Source of the DNA: Zygaena filipendulae
Taxonomy: Eukaryota; Arthropoda; Insecta; Lepidoptera; Zygaenidae
Direction of reading: 5' to 3'
DNA length: 64,000 bases
Assembly: GCA_907165275.2 (NCBI GenBank)
Contig: OU015650.1
Span: forward strand, 12,492,001-12,556,000
Made by a program: the position numbers and the translations under genes. Shown piece after piece: positions 33,001 to 39,500 of the stretch (positions are counted from its first letter, which is position 1; the number at the start of each line of letters is the position of its first letter). The notes under the pieces were generated by a model that saw only the letters and a program-made list of their open reading frames with translations, searched no databases and had not been told where the DNA came from.

Positions 33001-35257
33001 GCCCAGATATTAATAAATAATAATAATAAGTGTAGTTAGTTACCTACCTAGATATAAAGTGTAGATACATAGTTATCTAGACATAATTATGTTCAAAGGT
33101 ACAATGGTCAACGGAATGAAAAAGCAAGAATGGGGCATGTGTTTATATTAACCATTTACAAAAAGAAATGAGATCCCATCAAAAACAAACTTGTAAAAAA
33201 GTCCCAAGTCTCGCAACTCAGTTCTTCTACAGTAAAAAGTCGTGAGATCAATGTAATACCAAGTCGGCTAATTTATTCAGTGCCTACTTAAGGGTCCTTC
33301 TGTCTTAAGTTATCATGTTATAAGCTAATCTAATAACATTTTATAGTGACCATATCAAATTTAAAAATCTTTTATGTTTTAAATAGATTGATTGGCTTGG
33401 CGATCACGTGAAAACACAATGTATCTCACAAGTAATACATATTATAATTAAATTAGATTGTTTAGAACCATAATTATGTATTACATGTGAGATATATTGT
33501 GTTTTCACGTGATCGCCAAGCCAATCAATCTATTTAAAACATAAAAGATTTTTAAATTTGATATGGTCACTATAAAATGTTATTAGATTAGCTTATAACA
33601 TGATAACTTAAGACAGAAGGACCCTTAAGTAGGCACTGAATAAATTAGCCGACTTGGTATTACATTGATCTCACGACTTTTTACTGTAGAAGAACTGAGT
33701 TGCGAGACTTGGGACTTTTTTACAAGTTTGTTTTTGATGGGATTTTTTGCTTTTTCAAATAAATTTAAATATACAGAGATAAAGCACATTAAAGTTTAGG
33801 GTGACGGGGTCGTGACGTCACTAACCGCAAAAACCGCCATACAAACTGTCAGAATAGTGACGTCACGCGAAATTTCAACTCAATATATCGTCGTTATTTT
33901 TTGATTACGTAAAAAAAGAAAAAATACGTGTCCAATATTTTTTAATAATCTACAAGACGGACTAAAAAAAAATTAGTCAACATGCCCATTGACCGGCATC
34001 GCTCTACCGCATTCCAGCTGACCCTGATCGCGGTGCTGGCGGACCTGGGCTACAAGAGGTCGCTGCGCAAGCTGCTGCTCGACCCGGCGGTGCGCTTCCA
34101 CCCGGACGCGCTGCTGCGCCGCTGCGAGCGCTTCGCCGCCGAGAAGAAGCTTGCAGCGCTCGAAGCGCTGGCGGAGTGCGCGCGCGACGTGCGCGCCGTC
34201 GACGTGCGCGAGATATACGACCTCATGCTGGACGTGATGCGTGAGACATTTGCGTTTATGAATACCTAATATTAACTACTAGATGTTCCCCCGCGGTCGC
34301 ACCGGAGTTCCCGCGGTAATTCCGGATTACAATATAGCCTATGTTATGTTACTCAGGGATAATGTAGCTTTCTAATGGTAAAATAATTTTTGTAATCGGT
34401 CCACTAGTTTTTGAGTTAAATCGTAACAAACAAACAAACAAAAAAACAAATCTTTCCTGTTCCCCCGTGGTTCCAGCCGCGGTAATTTCGGAGTACCCGC
34501 GGGAATTCCGGGATAAGAAGTACCCTGTGACACTCAGGACAGGACGTACTGTAGCATTCTATTGGTAGAAGAATTTTCGAAATCGGTTCAGTAGATCCAG
34601 AGATTACCCCCTACAACCTCACAAACACAAACTTTACCTCTTTATAATACTAGTATGGACTAGCTGTTCCCCCGCGGATTCACCCGCGTTAGTTTCGGAG
34701 TTATAATATAGCCTATGTTACTTAGGGATAATGTAGCCTTGTAATGGTGAAAGAATTTTTGAAATCAGTCCAGTAGTTTTTGAGTTAAATCGTAACAAAT
34801 AATCAAATGGAAGTATAGATTGGCAGTTCCCCGCAGTTTCCCCATTTTAATGTCGGAGTTTCTGCGGGATCTCCGGGACAAGAAGTAGCCTTTTTTGTAT
34901 CGCTGACAAGGTGTATGCAAAATTTCTCGATGAGTAGTTAAGGTGTGGAACCCAAACAAACACGCTTACATTTGCATTTGCAATATTAGGATAGCGGTAC
35001 CACGTTGGTGTTGTGGTCAATGAATTTGACTCCGCGCATTAATCACTTGGTAAATATAATAGACTATTTCTTTTGCAGATGTGGACAATAACACAAAAGA
35101 CGCTCTCTCCCTCTGGCTGAGGATGCAGGAGTTGGACGTGCCGCCGTCGGAGAAGTTCGTCACAAACCTCTGCTCTATGCTCAAAGCTAACAACAAGCCC
35201 ATACCACCCGAACTCAGTTTATTACTAGACAAACAATATAAAAAAATATCAAATTAA
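14932..35257 (+). CDS. bsf: LRPPRC / bicoid stability factor-like mitochondrial PPR protein (gene, 17 exons)
   Basis: Leucine-rich PPR-motif protein. Family members bind mitochondrial mRNAs with SLIRP and support their stability, polyadenylation and translation; the fly member is bicoid stability factor. Coding exons: 14932-15059 (end uncertain), 15259-15600, 15875-16031, 16126-16235, 16869-17100, 17360-17566, 21792-22005, 22504-22716, 23538-23752, 24615-24791, 25442-25600, 26646-26860, 29011-29184, 29692-29847, 31293-31359, 34018-34240, 35079-35257. From exon 2 on, all splice phases agree and every intron is GT-AG. The N-terminus is basic and hydroxylated, like a mitochondrial presequence. 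A block ending LLLIRCCTELLPDETP, followed by PPR repeats (for example VKPNITTYELILRAL), matches the family as I remember it. The product is about 1055 residues against about 1400 in fly or human, so a phase-neutral exon may have been missed. Later exons are GC-rich against AT-rich introns. Identity is inferred by recall, not by a search. Confidence 0.85.
15259..15600 (+). CDS. bsf: BSF-like exon 2
   Basis: Acceptor TTTTTATAG, donor AA|GTAAAT. Encodes the conserved N-terminal block that leads into the PPR array, including KKQGLLLIRCCTELLPDETP and ending EQVWSTLK across the junction. Confidence 0.85.
15875..16031 (+). CDS. bsf: BSF-like exon 3 (PPR)
   Basis: Acceptor TCTCCTCCAG, donor GAG|GTTTGT. 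Reads HYNELLKVYIANNRTITARS, then VKPNITTYELILRALGE, the first clear PPR helix pair. Confidence 0.88.
16126..16235 (+). CDS. bsf: BSF-like exon 4 (PPR)
   Basis: Acceptor after a T-run (CATTAG), strong donor GG|GTGAGT. Encodes TGDLNQATEVISNMKSQNLP and VFNALIICQGKAG, a canonical PPR repeat. Confidence 0.9.
16440..16716. mobile_element. ATGTTGACTA MITE family, copy in intron 4
   Basis: Contains TATTGGACACATATTTTTTC, GTGACGTCACGCC, ATGACGTCACGAG and TCTAACTGACGAT, in the same order as the full copy. Confidence 0.7.
16869..17100 (+). CDS. bsf: BSF-like exon 5 (PPR)
   Basis: Acceptor CTTCTGCAG, donor CGG|GTATGA. Encodes NLMNIQEVLSMMKSLKLESS, TYTAVARALAWNQ and an HIMEIVKTLSAVG helix. Confidence 0.88.
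17360..17566 (+). CDS. bsf: BSF-like exon 6
   Basis: Acceptor CCCTTTCCAG, strong donor CTT|GTAAGT, phase 0 at both ends. Encodes ILRYLPTETLNKPSISPYMQ through GLHGRSLVRDCVKASL. A Helitron-like copy starts 21 bp after the donor. Confidence 0.88.
17588..17745 (-). mobile_element. Helitron-like copy, 21 bp after exon 6
   Basis: CTAGCTGTACCCTGCGGTTT, CCCGCGGGAATTCCGGG and GACAACGTGCATGCCAAATT. The distal end is lost into another repeat (CAGTAGTTTTTGATCC and CAGACAGACAGAC). Confidence 0.7.
18284..18552. mobile_element. Palindromic CAGGGTG MITE
   Basis: Flanked by TA. The two ends are inverted copies over about 110 bp, starting CAGGGTGTTAGGTAAAATAG. There is no coding capacity. TA target and CAGGGTG ends suggest a Tc1/mariner-type non-autonomous element. 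It lies inside the hAT element. Confidence 0.8.
18733..18879 (-). pseudogene. hAT transposase fragment, C-terminal part
   Basis: Minus-strand frame IKNYLRSTLSQSRLTNLSLI, then SIEHEIKIEVNDIVNDFANA and KARKVTFL with TAA. This is the direct continuation of the fragment on the other side of the Tc1-like element: removing the element and one TA restores the family pattern across the junction. Confidence 0.82.
18882..20453 (-). mobile_element. Tc1-like transposon nested in the hAT element
   Basis: 1572 bp, flanked by TA on both sides (18880-18881 and 20454-20455). Long terminal inverted repeats of about 115 bp start CACTCGAGAGCAATGAATCC and run to about 18996 and 20339, with few mismatches. It carries a single transposase gene. 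Size, TA target and inverted repeats are all typical of Tc1/mariner. Confidence 0.92.
19129..20150 (-). pseudogene. Tc1-like transposase, one stop and one frameshift
   Basis: About 340 codons. Begins MSLTPEECTRILTMLETGRS, followed by a helix-turn-helix (TARTVGVSLSTVQRVLRRYE). The catalytic triad is visible: D in VMFSDESKF, D in MHDNARPHT and E in SPDINPIEH. Breaks: an in-frame TGA at 19962-19964 (after GRTRCTTA, frame unchanged beyond it) and a frameshift near 19362-19370, just before EWPARSPD. Spacing between the second D and E is 34 if two extra bases are assumed, the usual Tc1 value. Few lesions suggest recent activity. Confidence 0.9.
20456..20897 (-). pseudogene. hAT transposase fragment, upstream part
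   Basis: Minus-strand frame with LQKLKNWKDLDTDTQKTHCS, FPNLSTALRIHLTLPVTVAH and SERSFSKLK. The last block is the start of the hAT C-terminal dimerisation region of the ZMYM1-like group. The N-terminal domains and a continuous start are missing. The frame is cut at SKLK by the Tc1-like insertion and resumes beyond it. Confidence 0.8.
21792..22005 (+). CDS. bsf: BSF-like exon 7
   Basis: Follows the 4.2-kb intron that contains the nested transposons. Acceptor TAATTTTTCAG, donor AAAG|GTTGGT. Encodes PSSVIALVAQDLMSTGRNP and ALDLFTRMKQMGMPLRPHYY, a PPR-type repeat. Confidence 0.88.
22275..22465 (-). mobile_element. Helitron-like copy, 38 bp before exon 8
   Basis: CTAGCTGTTCGCCGCGGCTT to TTTCTAATAGTATAAGGA before T. 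Complete at both ends. Confidence 0.75.
22504..22716 (+). CDS. bsf: BSF-like exon 8
   Basis: Acceptor TTGAACAG, donor ATAT|GTCAGT. Encodes GILNTLSSMVTMDVKPDYET and LVLTPMMETLLNSGQVRAAS. Helitron-like copies lie 38 bp upstream and 26 bp downstream. Confidence 0.88.
22743..22925 (-). mobile_element. Helitron-like copy, 26 bp after exon 8
   Basis: CTAGCTGTTCCCCGCGGTTT to ATAATATTAGTAGGGA before T. Complete but lacks the CCCGCGGGAATT block. Confidence 0.75.
23217..23410. mobile_element. GGGCCCTTATTCACTATGACC MITE, copy 2
   Basis: Same terminal repeats as the copy at 8769 but a longer, different centre, as is usual for MITEs of one family. Located in intron 8 of the BSF-like gene. Confidence 0.8.
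23538..23752 (+). CDS. bsf: BSF-like exon 9
   Basis: Acceptor CTCCCCTAG, donor AAG|GTTTTT. Encodes ELFEGKVDAEKIIKPLLKGY and WVGRFLCVFMKRTKGDLSEF. The donor is weak but the phase fits exon 10. Confidence 0.85.
23915..24035 (+). mobile_element. tRNA-derived SINE, degenerate
   Basis: Box A-like TTATTGGTTAGCG and box B-like GGGTTCGATTCTTGC at tRNA spacing, then an unrelated body. Intron 9 of the BSF-like gene. Confidence 0.6.
24161..24457. mobile_element. ATGTTGACTA MITE, full copy
   Basis: Starts CATGTTGACTAATTTTTTTT and ends AAGTAGTCAACATT, so about 10 bp of the ends are inverted. Internal landmarks shared by all copies: ATATTGGACAC, TGACGTCAC twice, GAAAAAGCAAAAAAT and TCTAACTGACG. The repeated TGACGTCA is a perfect CRE/ATF site. 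Located in intron 9. Confidence 0.75.
24615..24791 (+). CDS. bsf: BSF-like exon 10
   Basis: Acceptor CCAATCACCAG, donor CCG|GTACGT. Encodes LTRLKISTSAADYCMGRLSD and ERVQQLRNTLGALTDENLVD. An in-frame alternative acceptor (CTGCAG) exists 9 bp further in. Confidence 0.82.
25144..25422 (-). mobile_element. Helitron-like copy, 19 bp before exon 11
   Basis: CTAGCCGTTCCCCGCGGTTT to TTTGTATAATAGTAAAGA before T. A second GTTTCACCCGTGTCAATTTC block inside shows a nested or duplicated 3' end. Confidence 0.72.
25442..25600 (+). CDS. bsf: BSF-like exon 11
   Basis: Acceptor ATAACTTTCAG, donor GGG|GTTAGT. Encodes KQMNEEALRAHLAELEAKGM, NTRGVLRKLLQQYCREGNLT and AAREMARKCVEEG, a PPR repeat. A Helitron-like copy ends 19 bp before the exon, so the whole acceptor tract sits in that short gap. 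Confidence 0.88.
25809..26201 (+). mobile_element. Poly(A)-ended retroposon, copy 1
   Basis: 393 bp ending in an A-run, flanked by the 13-bp direct repeat TCATGTTATGTGT (25796-25808 and 26202-26214). A poly(A) tail plus variable-length target duplication shows LINE-type target-primed integration. No long frame and no clear tRNA-like head, so it is a SINE-like or truncated non-LTR copy. It is in intron 11 of the BSF-like gene. Confidence 0.85.
26646..26860 (+). CDS. bsf: BSF-like exon 12
   Basis: Acceptor TCCCACAG, donor AG|GTGAGG. GC-rich. Encodes VYLSAGMKAAIFDLHVKLGE, LAEMALADLNKTSPNFTLDE and MVYRKKIDQAFQLISEQGKK. Confidence 0.88.
26879..27060 (-). mobile_element. Helitron-like copy, 18 bp after exon 12
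   Basis: Terminal CTAG has become CCAG. Otherwise intact to CATTTATATTAGTAAGGA. Confidence 0.68.
27097..27527 (+). repeat. Foldback repeat, left arm
   Basis: 431-bp unit starting TAATACAGTTGCTCAAAAAG and ending AAATATACTAT. An inverted copy lies at 28071-28503 and a third copy in IFT74. Near its end it contains its own imperfect inverted repeat (GTGCGGAACCGTCATTGCAA paired with a TTGCAATGACAG...CCGCAC stretch) around a GC-rich loop. It carries an open frame of 75 codons with no recognisable domain. Confidence 0.85.
28071..28503 (-). repeat. Foldback repeat, right arm
   Basis: Inverted copy of 27097-27527, differing by scattered substitutions. With the left arm it brackets about 540 bp of unrelated DNA, giving the layout of a foldback element or two independent insertions in opposite orientation. 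Confidence 0.85.
28605..28996 (+). mobile_element. Poly(A)-ended retroposon, copy 2, at a splice acceptor
   Basis: 392 bp, the same sequence as the copy at 25809 apart from scattered changes. Flanked by the 15-bp duplication ATCTCTTCCGCCAGG (28590-28604 and 28997-29011). The duplicated sequence is the exon 13 splice acceptor itself, so the element ends immediately before the functional site and leaves a second acceptor upstream. Confidence 0.88.
29011..29184 (+). CDS. bsf: BSF-like exon 13
   Basis: Acceptor CTTCCGCCAG, donor AA|GTCAGT. Strongly GC-rich. Encodes HVVGGRHISMNCWRLLDAAA and RRMFELLASMRFCQPSNALL. The acceptor is the downstream member of a 15-bp direct duplication made by a retroposon insertion (28605-28996). 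Confidence 0.87.
29692..29847 (+). CDS. bsf: BSF-like exon 14
   Basis: Acceptor TCTCATCGACAG, donor AG|GTGAGT. Encodes GDTHEAVDEFVRLSHKYNKT, PLKHELLCHIAAAMGDGGSE and DNFLVNEKANGR. Confidence 0.87.
30265..30343 (+). mobile_element. Helitron-like 3' fragment
   Basis: ATAGGGTGCTTTTTATCCCG to GCGGGGGAACAGCTGG (CTGG in place of CTAG). Confidence 0.6.
30373..30566 (+). mobile_element. Helitron-like repeat, CTCGTGTCAC subfamily
   Basis: Starts TCTAATATATAAAATTCTCG and ends GCGGGTGAAACCGCAGGGCA plus CAGCTAG. Confidence 0.7.
30622..30705 (+). mobile_element. LINE 3' tail
   Basis: GCATTAAGTCCGCCTTTTGT followed by ACAATAAACTG and TAAATAAATA, the same tail family as at 48215. Confidence 0.6.
30940..31225 (+). 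mobile_element. Helitron-like repeat with a different centre
   Basis: Starts TCTATACTATAATAAAAG and ends CGCGCGGGTGAAACCGCGGG plus GCACAGCTAG. The 5' and 3' ends fit the family, but the middle (TTCTGTCTGTCTGTTCGCGA) is unlike the other copies. Confidence 0.65.
31293..31359 (+). CDS. bsf: BSF-like exon 15 (short)
   Basis: Acceptor GCTCACTCAG, donor CAG|GTCGGT. A 67-bp exon encoding YSKLAQTVLAVDKKIHGPGA. Its phase joins exons 14 and 16 cleanly. Confidence 0.8.
31825..32066 (-). mobile_element. tRNA-derived SINE, copy 1
   Basis: Reading the minus strand, the head holds an RNA polymerase III box A (TTGGCGCAGTAGG) and box B (GGTTCGATTCC) at tRNA spacing. A tRNA-unrelated body and an ATAA/TAA-rich tail follow. 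It is not a tRNA gene: no acceptor stem closes. Intron 15 of the BSF-like gene. Confidence 0.88.
32083..32155. mobile_element. ATGTTGACTA MITE family, end fragment
   Basis: GATGTTGACAACTTTTGAAA followed by ATCAAAATTTTAATTAGTCC is the terminal part of the family; the rest is absent. Confidence 0.6.
32397..32429. repeat. TCAC microsatellite
   Basis: (TCAC)n, about eight units, in intron 15 of the BSF-like gene. Confidence 0.92.
32566..32676. repeat. Hairpin plus a direct third copy
   Basis: AACTGCATAAATAACTTTGT pairs with ACAAAGTTATATATGCAGTT around a short loop. The left arm then recurs in direct orientation (AACTGCACAAATAACTTTGT). Confidence 0.75.
32680..32996. mobile_element. Two Helitron-like copies joined head to head
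   Basis: CTAGCTGTTCCCCGCGGTTT at the left and CCGCGGGGAACAGCTAT at the right, so both outer edges are 3' ends. A further CTAG and a TCTGATATCAACGCGGGTG block lie inside. A joined or rearranged pair. Confidence 0.6.
33173..33743. repeat. Long near-perfect inverted repeat (268-bp arms)
   Basis: Arms 33173-33440 and 33476-33743 around a 35-bp AT-rich loop. Reading the arms against each other I find only two mismatches, both near the loop. There is no coding capacity and no convincing target duplication. It lies in intron 15 of the BSF-like gene, directly beside a MITE fragment. The transcript of the gene would contain a 268-bp double-stranded stem. It may be a young palindromic element or a hairpin-RNA source. 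Confidence 0.92.
33744..33984. mobile_element. ATGTTGACTA MITE family, inverted truncated copy
   Basis: Reverse orientation relative to the copy at 24161, ending TAGTCAACATG. About 85 bp of one end is missing exactly where the long palindrome (33173-33743) begins. It stops 33 bp before exon 16. Confidence 0.75.
34018..34240 (+). CDS. bsf: BSF-like exon 16
   Basis: Acceptor CCGCATTCCAG, donor ATGC|GTGAGA. Very GC-rich. Encodes LTLIAVLADLGYKRSLRKLL and AALEALAECARDVRAVDVRE. MITE and Helitron-like repeats lie within 40 bp on both sides. Confidence 0.85.
34279..34992 (-). mobile_element. Cluster of Helitron-like copies between exons 16 and 17
   Basis: At least three units follow one another (CTAG at 34279 and 34660; GTTCCCCCGTGGTT near 34460; GTTCCCCGCAGTTTCC near 34826). 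The first and third share the AGTTTTTGAGTTAAATCGTA subfamily ending. The cluster starts 38 bp after exon 16. Confidence 0.68.
35079..35257 (+). CDS. bsf: BSF-like exon 17, stop codon
   Basis: Acceptor TCTTTTGCAG. Encodes VDNNTKDALSLWLRMQELDV and ends LSLLLDKQYKKISN followed by TAA. The closing Trp/Leu-rich helix is plausible as the end of the solenoid. Confidence 0.88.
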
Positions 35258-35885
35258 CTATACGATAACTAAAATATAAACTTTTCATTGAAACTGTATA
35301 GTTGTAAATCGATTCAAAAACAAATTATTTTGTGAAAATAAGTGCCCAGTACCAGTTTCACATTAGAGTTGTTCCTTATTAGATTTTGTGCGATGTGTTG
35401 CCATTAAATAGACACCTCCCAAAAGCATTATTTTACTTAGTTGCTACTCGTGTAATGGACTTGTCAACCATATTTTAACTTTTAGTCCGTCTTGTAGATT
35501 ATTAAAAAAATATTGGACACGTATTTTTTAATTTTTTACGTTAATCAAAAAATAACGGAGATACATCAAGTTGAAATGGCGCGTGACGTCACGCCGTGCT
35601 ACAGTTTATAGTACGTTATGACGTCAAGAGCCCCACTCCTAAACTTAGTATTTTTTCAATAATTTGGAAAAGCAAAAAATACATGTCTATTATTTTTTTA
35701 TTATCTAAAAAATAGAATTTTGATTTTCATACCCCGGAAACAAGCCTAGGTTCCTCGCCTTGTGGCCAAAGAGGATAGTTTTATAAATTTTATAAAGTAA
35801 TTTATATATCTGTGATATTAAATTATTGACATTGTAAATGTTAGATTCTTTTTTTTTTGTAAATAAAAAGGTGAAATAGAAAAGA
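35258..35885 (+). other. Probable 3' UTR of the BSF-like gene
   Basis: AT-rich sequence after the stop. A canonical AATAAA stands near 35861, after a T-run, and is the best poly(A) signal before the convergent IFT74 gene. A MITE copy (about 35457-35735) lies inside this stretch, so the mature UTR probably contains it unless an earlier signal is used. Confidence 0.5.
35457..35735. mobile_element. ATGTTGACTA MITE family, copy in the 3' UTR
   Basis: Same internal blocks (ATATTGGACACG, CGTGACGTCACGCC, ATGACGTCAAGAG). It lies between the BSF-like stop codon and its probable poly(A) signal. Confidence 0.7.
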
Positions 35886-36279
35886 ACATTGGTTTATGAT
35901 ATTTGACGTTTGCTTTTGAACTACTATCAGGGAGGTATTTAGTACTTACTAGATTTTTAACTACCAAAATAATACAGGTCATTCCTAGCTGTCCCGGTCA
36001 GTGGTGAAAAATAGTTAATTGTGTAAAAATATCCATACAAAATTTCCCATTTATCGTCACAAAGGACTAACTATCCTTCTGGAGCATTGCTTCTTCTTGG
36101 GAGTCCTTATAACCAACACAAGAATGTACCCCGTTTATACCTCGGTCAAAGACGGCTGACAGAATCCACATTTCTTGTTCAGCAGTAGTGAAACTCCCGA
36201 GTTTTAAAATGACAATTATAGCTTCCCTATTTTAGCTAAGGCTACAAAAAAAATATAATGCCGCCATATACGTAGATAT

Positions 36280-36285
36280 TTTATT
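36280..36285 (-). terminator. Poly(A) signal AATAAA of IFT74
   Basis: AATAAA on the minus strand, 67 bp after the IFT74 stop, so the 3' UTR is probably short. The two convergent genes then end about 0.4 kb apart. Confidence 0.5.
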
Positions 36286-36352
36286 TTTTTAATACTAAGC
36301 TATAAACATCGTGAACATGCAATATAGAATTACTATTTTTTTAGTTAGGTAT

Positions 36353-36565
36353 TTAATAACTCTTAACGTTATTTAAATCTTCAATGATCTTCTTGTTTAG
36401 CGCAGCCAACTCTTCCATGGCCTGTTTCTTCAGCGGTTCATAGTCCGCTTTCAGAGTGATCGAAGCTATGTCCTCCTCCAGAACCGTCTTCTGGTTCTCC
36501 AATTGAGCCAATTGGTCCTCCAAGCTGTTCAGTTTGGCGTACATTTCGTTACCGTCCAAACTTTC
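36353..36565 (-). CDS. IFT74: IFT74 exon 11, stop codon
   Basis: Encodes ESLDGNEMYAKLNSLEDQLA and EPLKKQAMEELAALNKKIIE, ending NNVKSY and TAA. This matches the conserved IFT74 C-terminus (DYQPIKKNVTKQIAEYNK type). Confidence 0.93.
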   Translation of the reverse strand, partial: ESLDGNEMYAKLNSLEDQLAQLENQKTVLEEDIASITLKADYEPLKKQAMEELAALNKKIIEDLNNVKSY

Positions 36566-39500
36566 CTGAGAAAAGGGAATCGGATGATAAGTGAGACCGT
36601 CACTATTTTTCATATAAAGTTTAATAAATATATTTATAATACAGTTGCTCAAAAAGTGGCGTATTGCAGGGACGTTTAGCGTTCGGGATGTGGGCTATTA
36701 CATACTCGAGCTTTTTGTTTGCCTTTCCCGAACTCGTGCGTTCTCTTTGCCAACTGTCAAAAATGGCGACACGACTTTGACACACTTTTTGCATTGCGAA
36801 ACGTAGGTTTCGCATTACTAATACGACTAGCGCCATCTCTTGATCACAGTTGGAACTTAGTTGAGTTTGTTGTGTTTTTGATATTTTATTAAATTGCTTA
36901 ATTTTTTCGTAACTGTATTAAAAATAGTTGTTCAGTACACGTGCGGAACCGTCATTGCAACTAGTTCCGACTGTCAACCCTCACCTTCGGCTGCGCCTCG
37001 GCTCGGGTAGACATTTGTCGGAACTCTTTGCAATGACAGGCTTTCCGCACTTATAATGAAATATACTATTCATACATTACGGCCGTATGAATTACAAAAT
37101 AAAAAATTTAATTAGTATTTTGGAATCGGAAACGATCGTGATATTTTATTCCTATAAAAAGTAACAGTGACGATTCCCCTTATTATTTAAACAATAGAGG
37201 AGTTAGAATAAATGGAGGATGGAGTCCAAGTTATAAAAACATAGTAGGTATACATATAAAATATAATAATCCACTTCACAACGCACAGATCTATTTGCTC
37301 CCACACTAAGCTATAATCTTGTGTCGTGGAAACCAAGCAAACATGGTATATACTACATATTATATTATACTGTAGATATACACGCTCAGACTGGAAAGTG
37401 CAACCCTGTGTTCTTCACACAAAGTCCACCCCCACCGGGAATCGAAGCCGGAACGTCTCAATTAGCGGGTAGGCATGGTGACCTACTCCGCCTATAGGGT
37501 CGGGTCGGGGCCAATTTTGTTGGTGAGTACGATGTCTTACTTGTAATTTCTTTAGCTTGTTTGTAGCTTCCACTACAGCGCTTTCTGTCGGACCCAGTTT
37601 CTCTTTTAGTAGCCGAAGCTCGATTTCCAAAGCTTTTTTTTGCTCCTCGCCTGAAAGGAATACATTTGTGTGAAAATAACGTTCGCAAAAGGTATGTGAC
37701 ACTTTACTTATAAAACCAATGCAAACCTTCCTCGCGTAGCTTTTCAAGATCCGAAAGCGTTAGCAGTTCCTCTTTCATGGCCTGAGTTTTCTCTGGCAAT
37801 GTTTGTAACTCAGTTGCTAGACGTTCTCTTGTTGATTCAGCCTAAAAATATTCCAATAAATTTCAATAGTTATTCACATTTCATTATTATTTTAAGAATC
37901 ACAGTAAGGGCAAGCAAAGCTACTATCAAAAAGATCGAGTAAGTACATCGTTTTTGTAATTATTGGAAACGGAATTTTGAATGAAACTTATAATTATGGA
38001 TTTATTGTATTGTATTTAAAGTTTACCTTCTTCAAATTAGCTTGAAATCTCTCGTATTCCTTCGTCAGCACCTCGACAGATTTCTTGCTGTCGTCGTATG
38101 AAGAAGTATAGCCTTCCTTCTGTTTCAGCGAATCAATCTCACTCAGATCCAGGTCGATGTTGGAACTGCTATGTTCCAAAGCGAACACAATATCCTTTTC
38201 CAATTGTTCAATTTTCTCTTGTTCTTTTTTGAGATTCGCTTCGTACGTAGACATGAAAGAATCCATGGTCTCTTCACGTTTTTTCAATCCGCGATATTTT
38301 TTGTGACGTTCTGAATTACCTTCTTCGAGATCCTGTAATTTAATTTAATTAATTTAAATAATTTATTTATTGGAAATAAGAATTAGGTGTAAATAATGGA
38401 TCCTGGTTGTAGATCAAAGTAGAAGAAGGGTAGTTTACCTGCTCAGCCTGCTCTATCAACTCTTGAACTTTTTTTATTTGATCTTTGAGATTAGCTGCGT
38501 TGCTTTCTAAAGATGCTATCGCAGTGTTATCTTCGCGGACCTGAAATATAATACCAGAGGGGCTATTATGTAACATTTTTTCGGTTTCTATAATTTTTCG
38601 GTTTCAATCAAAAACATGACGGTTTTGCGATTACAATATACACGTTTTGACACCTACAATATCTAGCAATCAACCAAAATAAACATATTAAGTACTTATG
38701 TACTTTAAAAGTTGAAGCTTTCTAAATATGATAACTTAATTAATCACAAAATCGCTACCTATTTTTCTGATTGAAACTGAAATATGATAGCAACAAAAGT
38801 TACATAATTGCCCTGCAGTTTCTAATTTTAGTGAGAGCACTGCAGTTCTAAAATCGATGATAATATTATCGTATTGAAGATTAATGCTTAGTCACTCCGG
38901 TTTGCGTTCGAAAGCGAACGAGTAGAACAGCGAAGAGTAGAACGAGTAGTAATGGAAGATCATGGACATGCAATAGACTAAAGGTTTTAACTGTCAGATC
39001 CTTGACACCACCGTTAATCGGAGCAGCATTAATTTACCAATTAATTGAACAACGTCGATCATGAGTAGGCAGACCCCCAATGCGCATAACAGACTAGTTA
39101 CATTACATAATATACCTGAAGGAGCAGTTTTTCTCTCTCTTCCTGTGGATCCAAACGATTGTTCAACTCATTCTTTAAATTGTCACGTTTCTCTTCCGCT
39201 GCCACCAATCTGCGATGCAACTCTAGCAAGTGAACTTTTATCTGAAAACAATTAGTAATTTATAAAGCTGAAATGGTCAGTAGACATTTATCGAAGAAAT
39301 ATTCTGGCAGAGAATGTGGGGTCTAGCTGAGCCTGGGATCCACGTGGGGAACCTTGAAGAAGGCCTTTGAAGGTCCCGCAGTAATGTCCGACGGCAATTG
39401 TGACGATAATATCCTGTAAATTGTATCTACTCGTGTTAAAATATCCCTAGCTATAATGTGCTACCTATTTTGAATATACGTAGGTTTGTACCTGAGAAGC

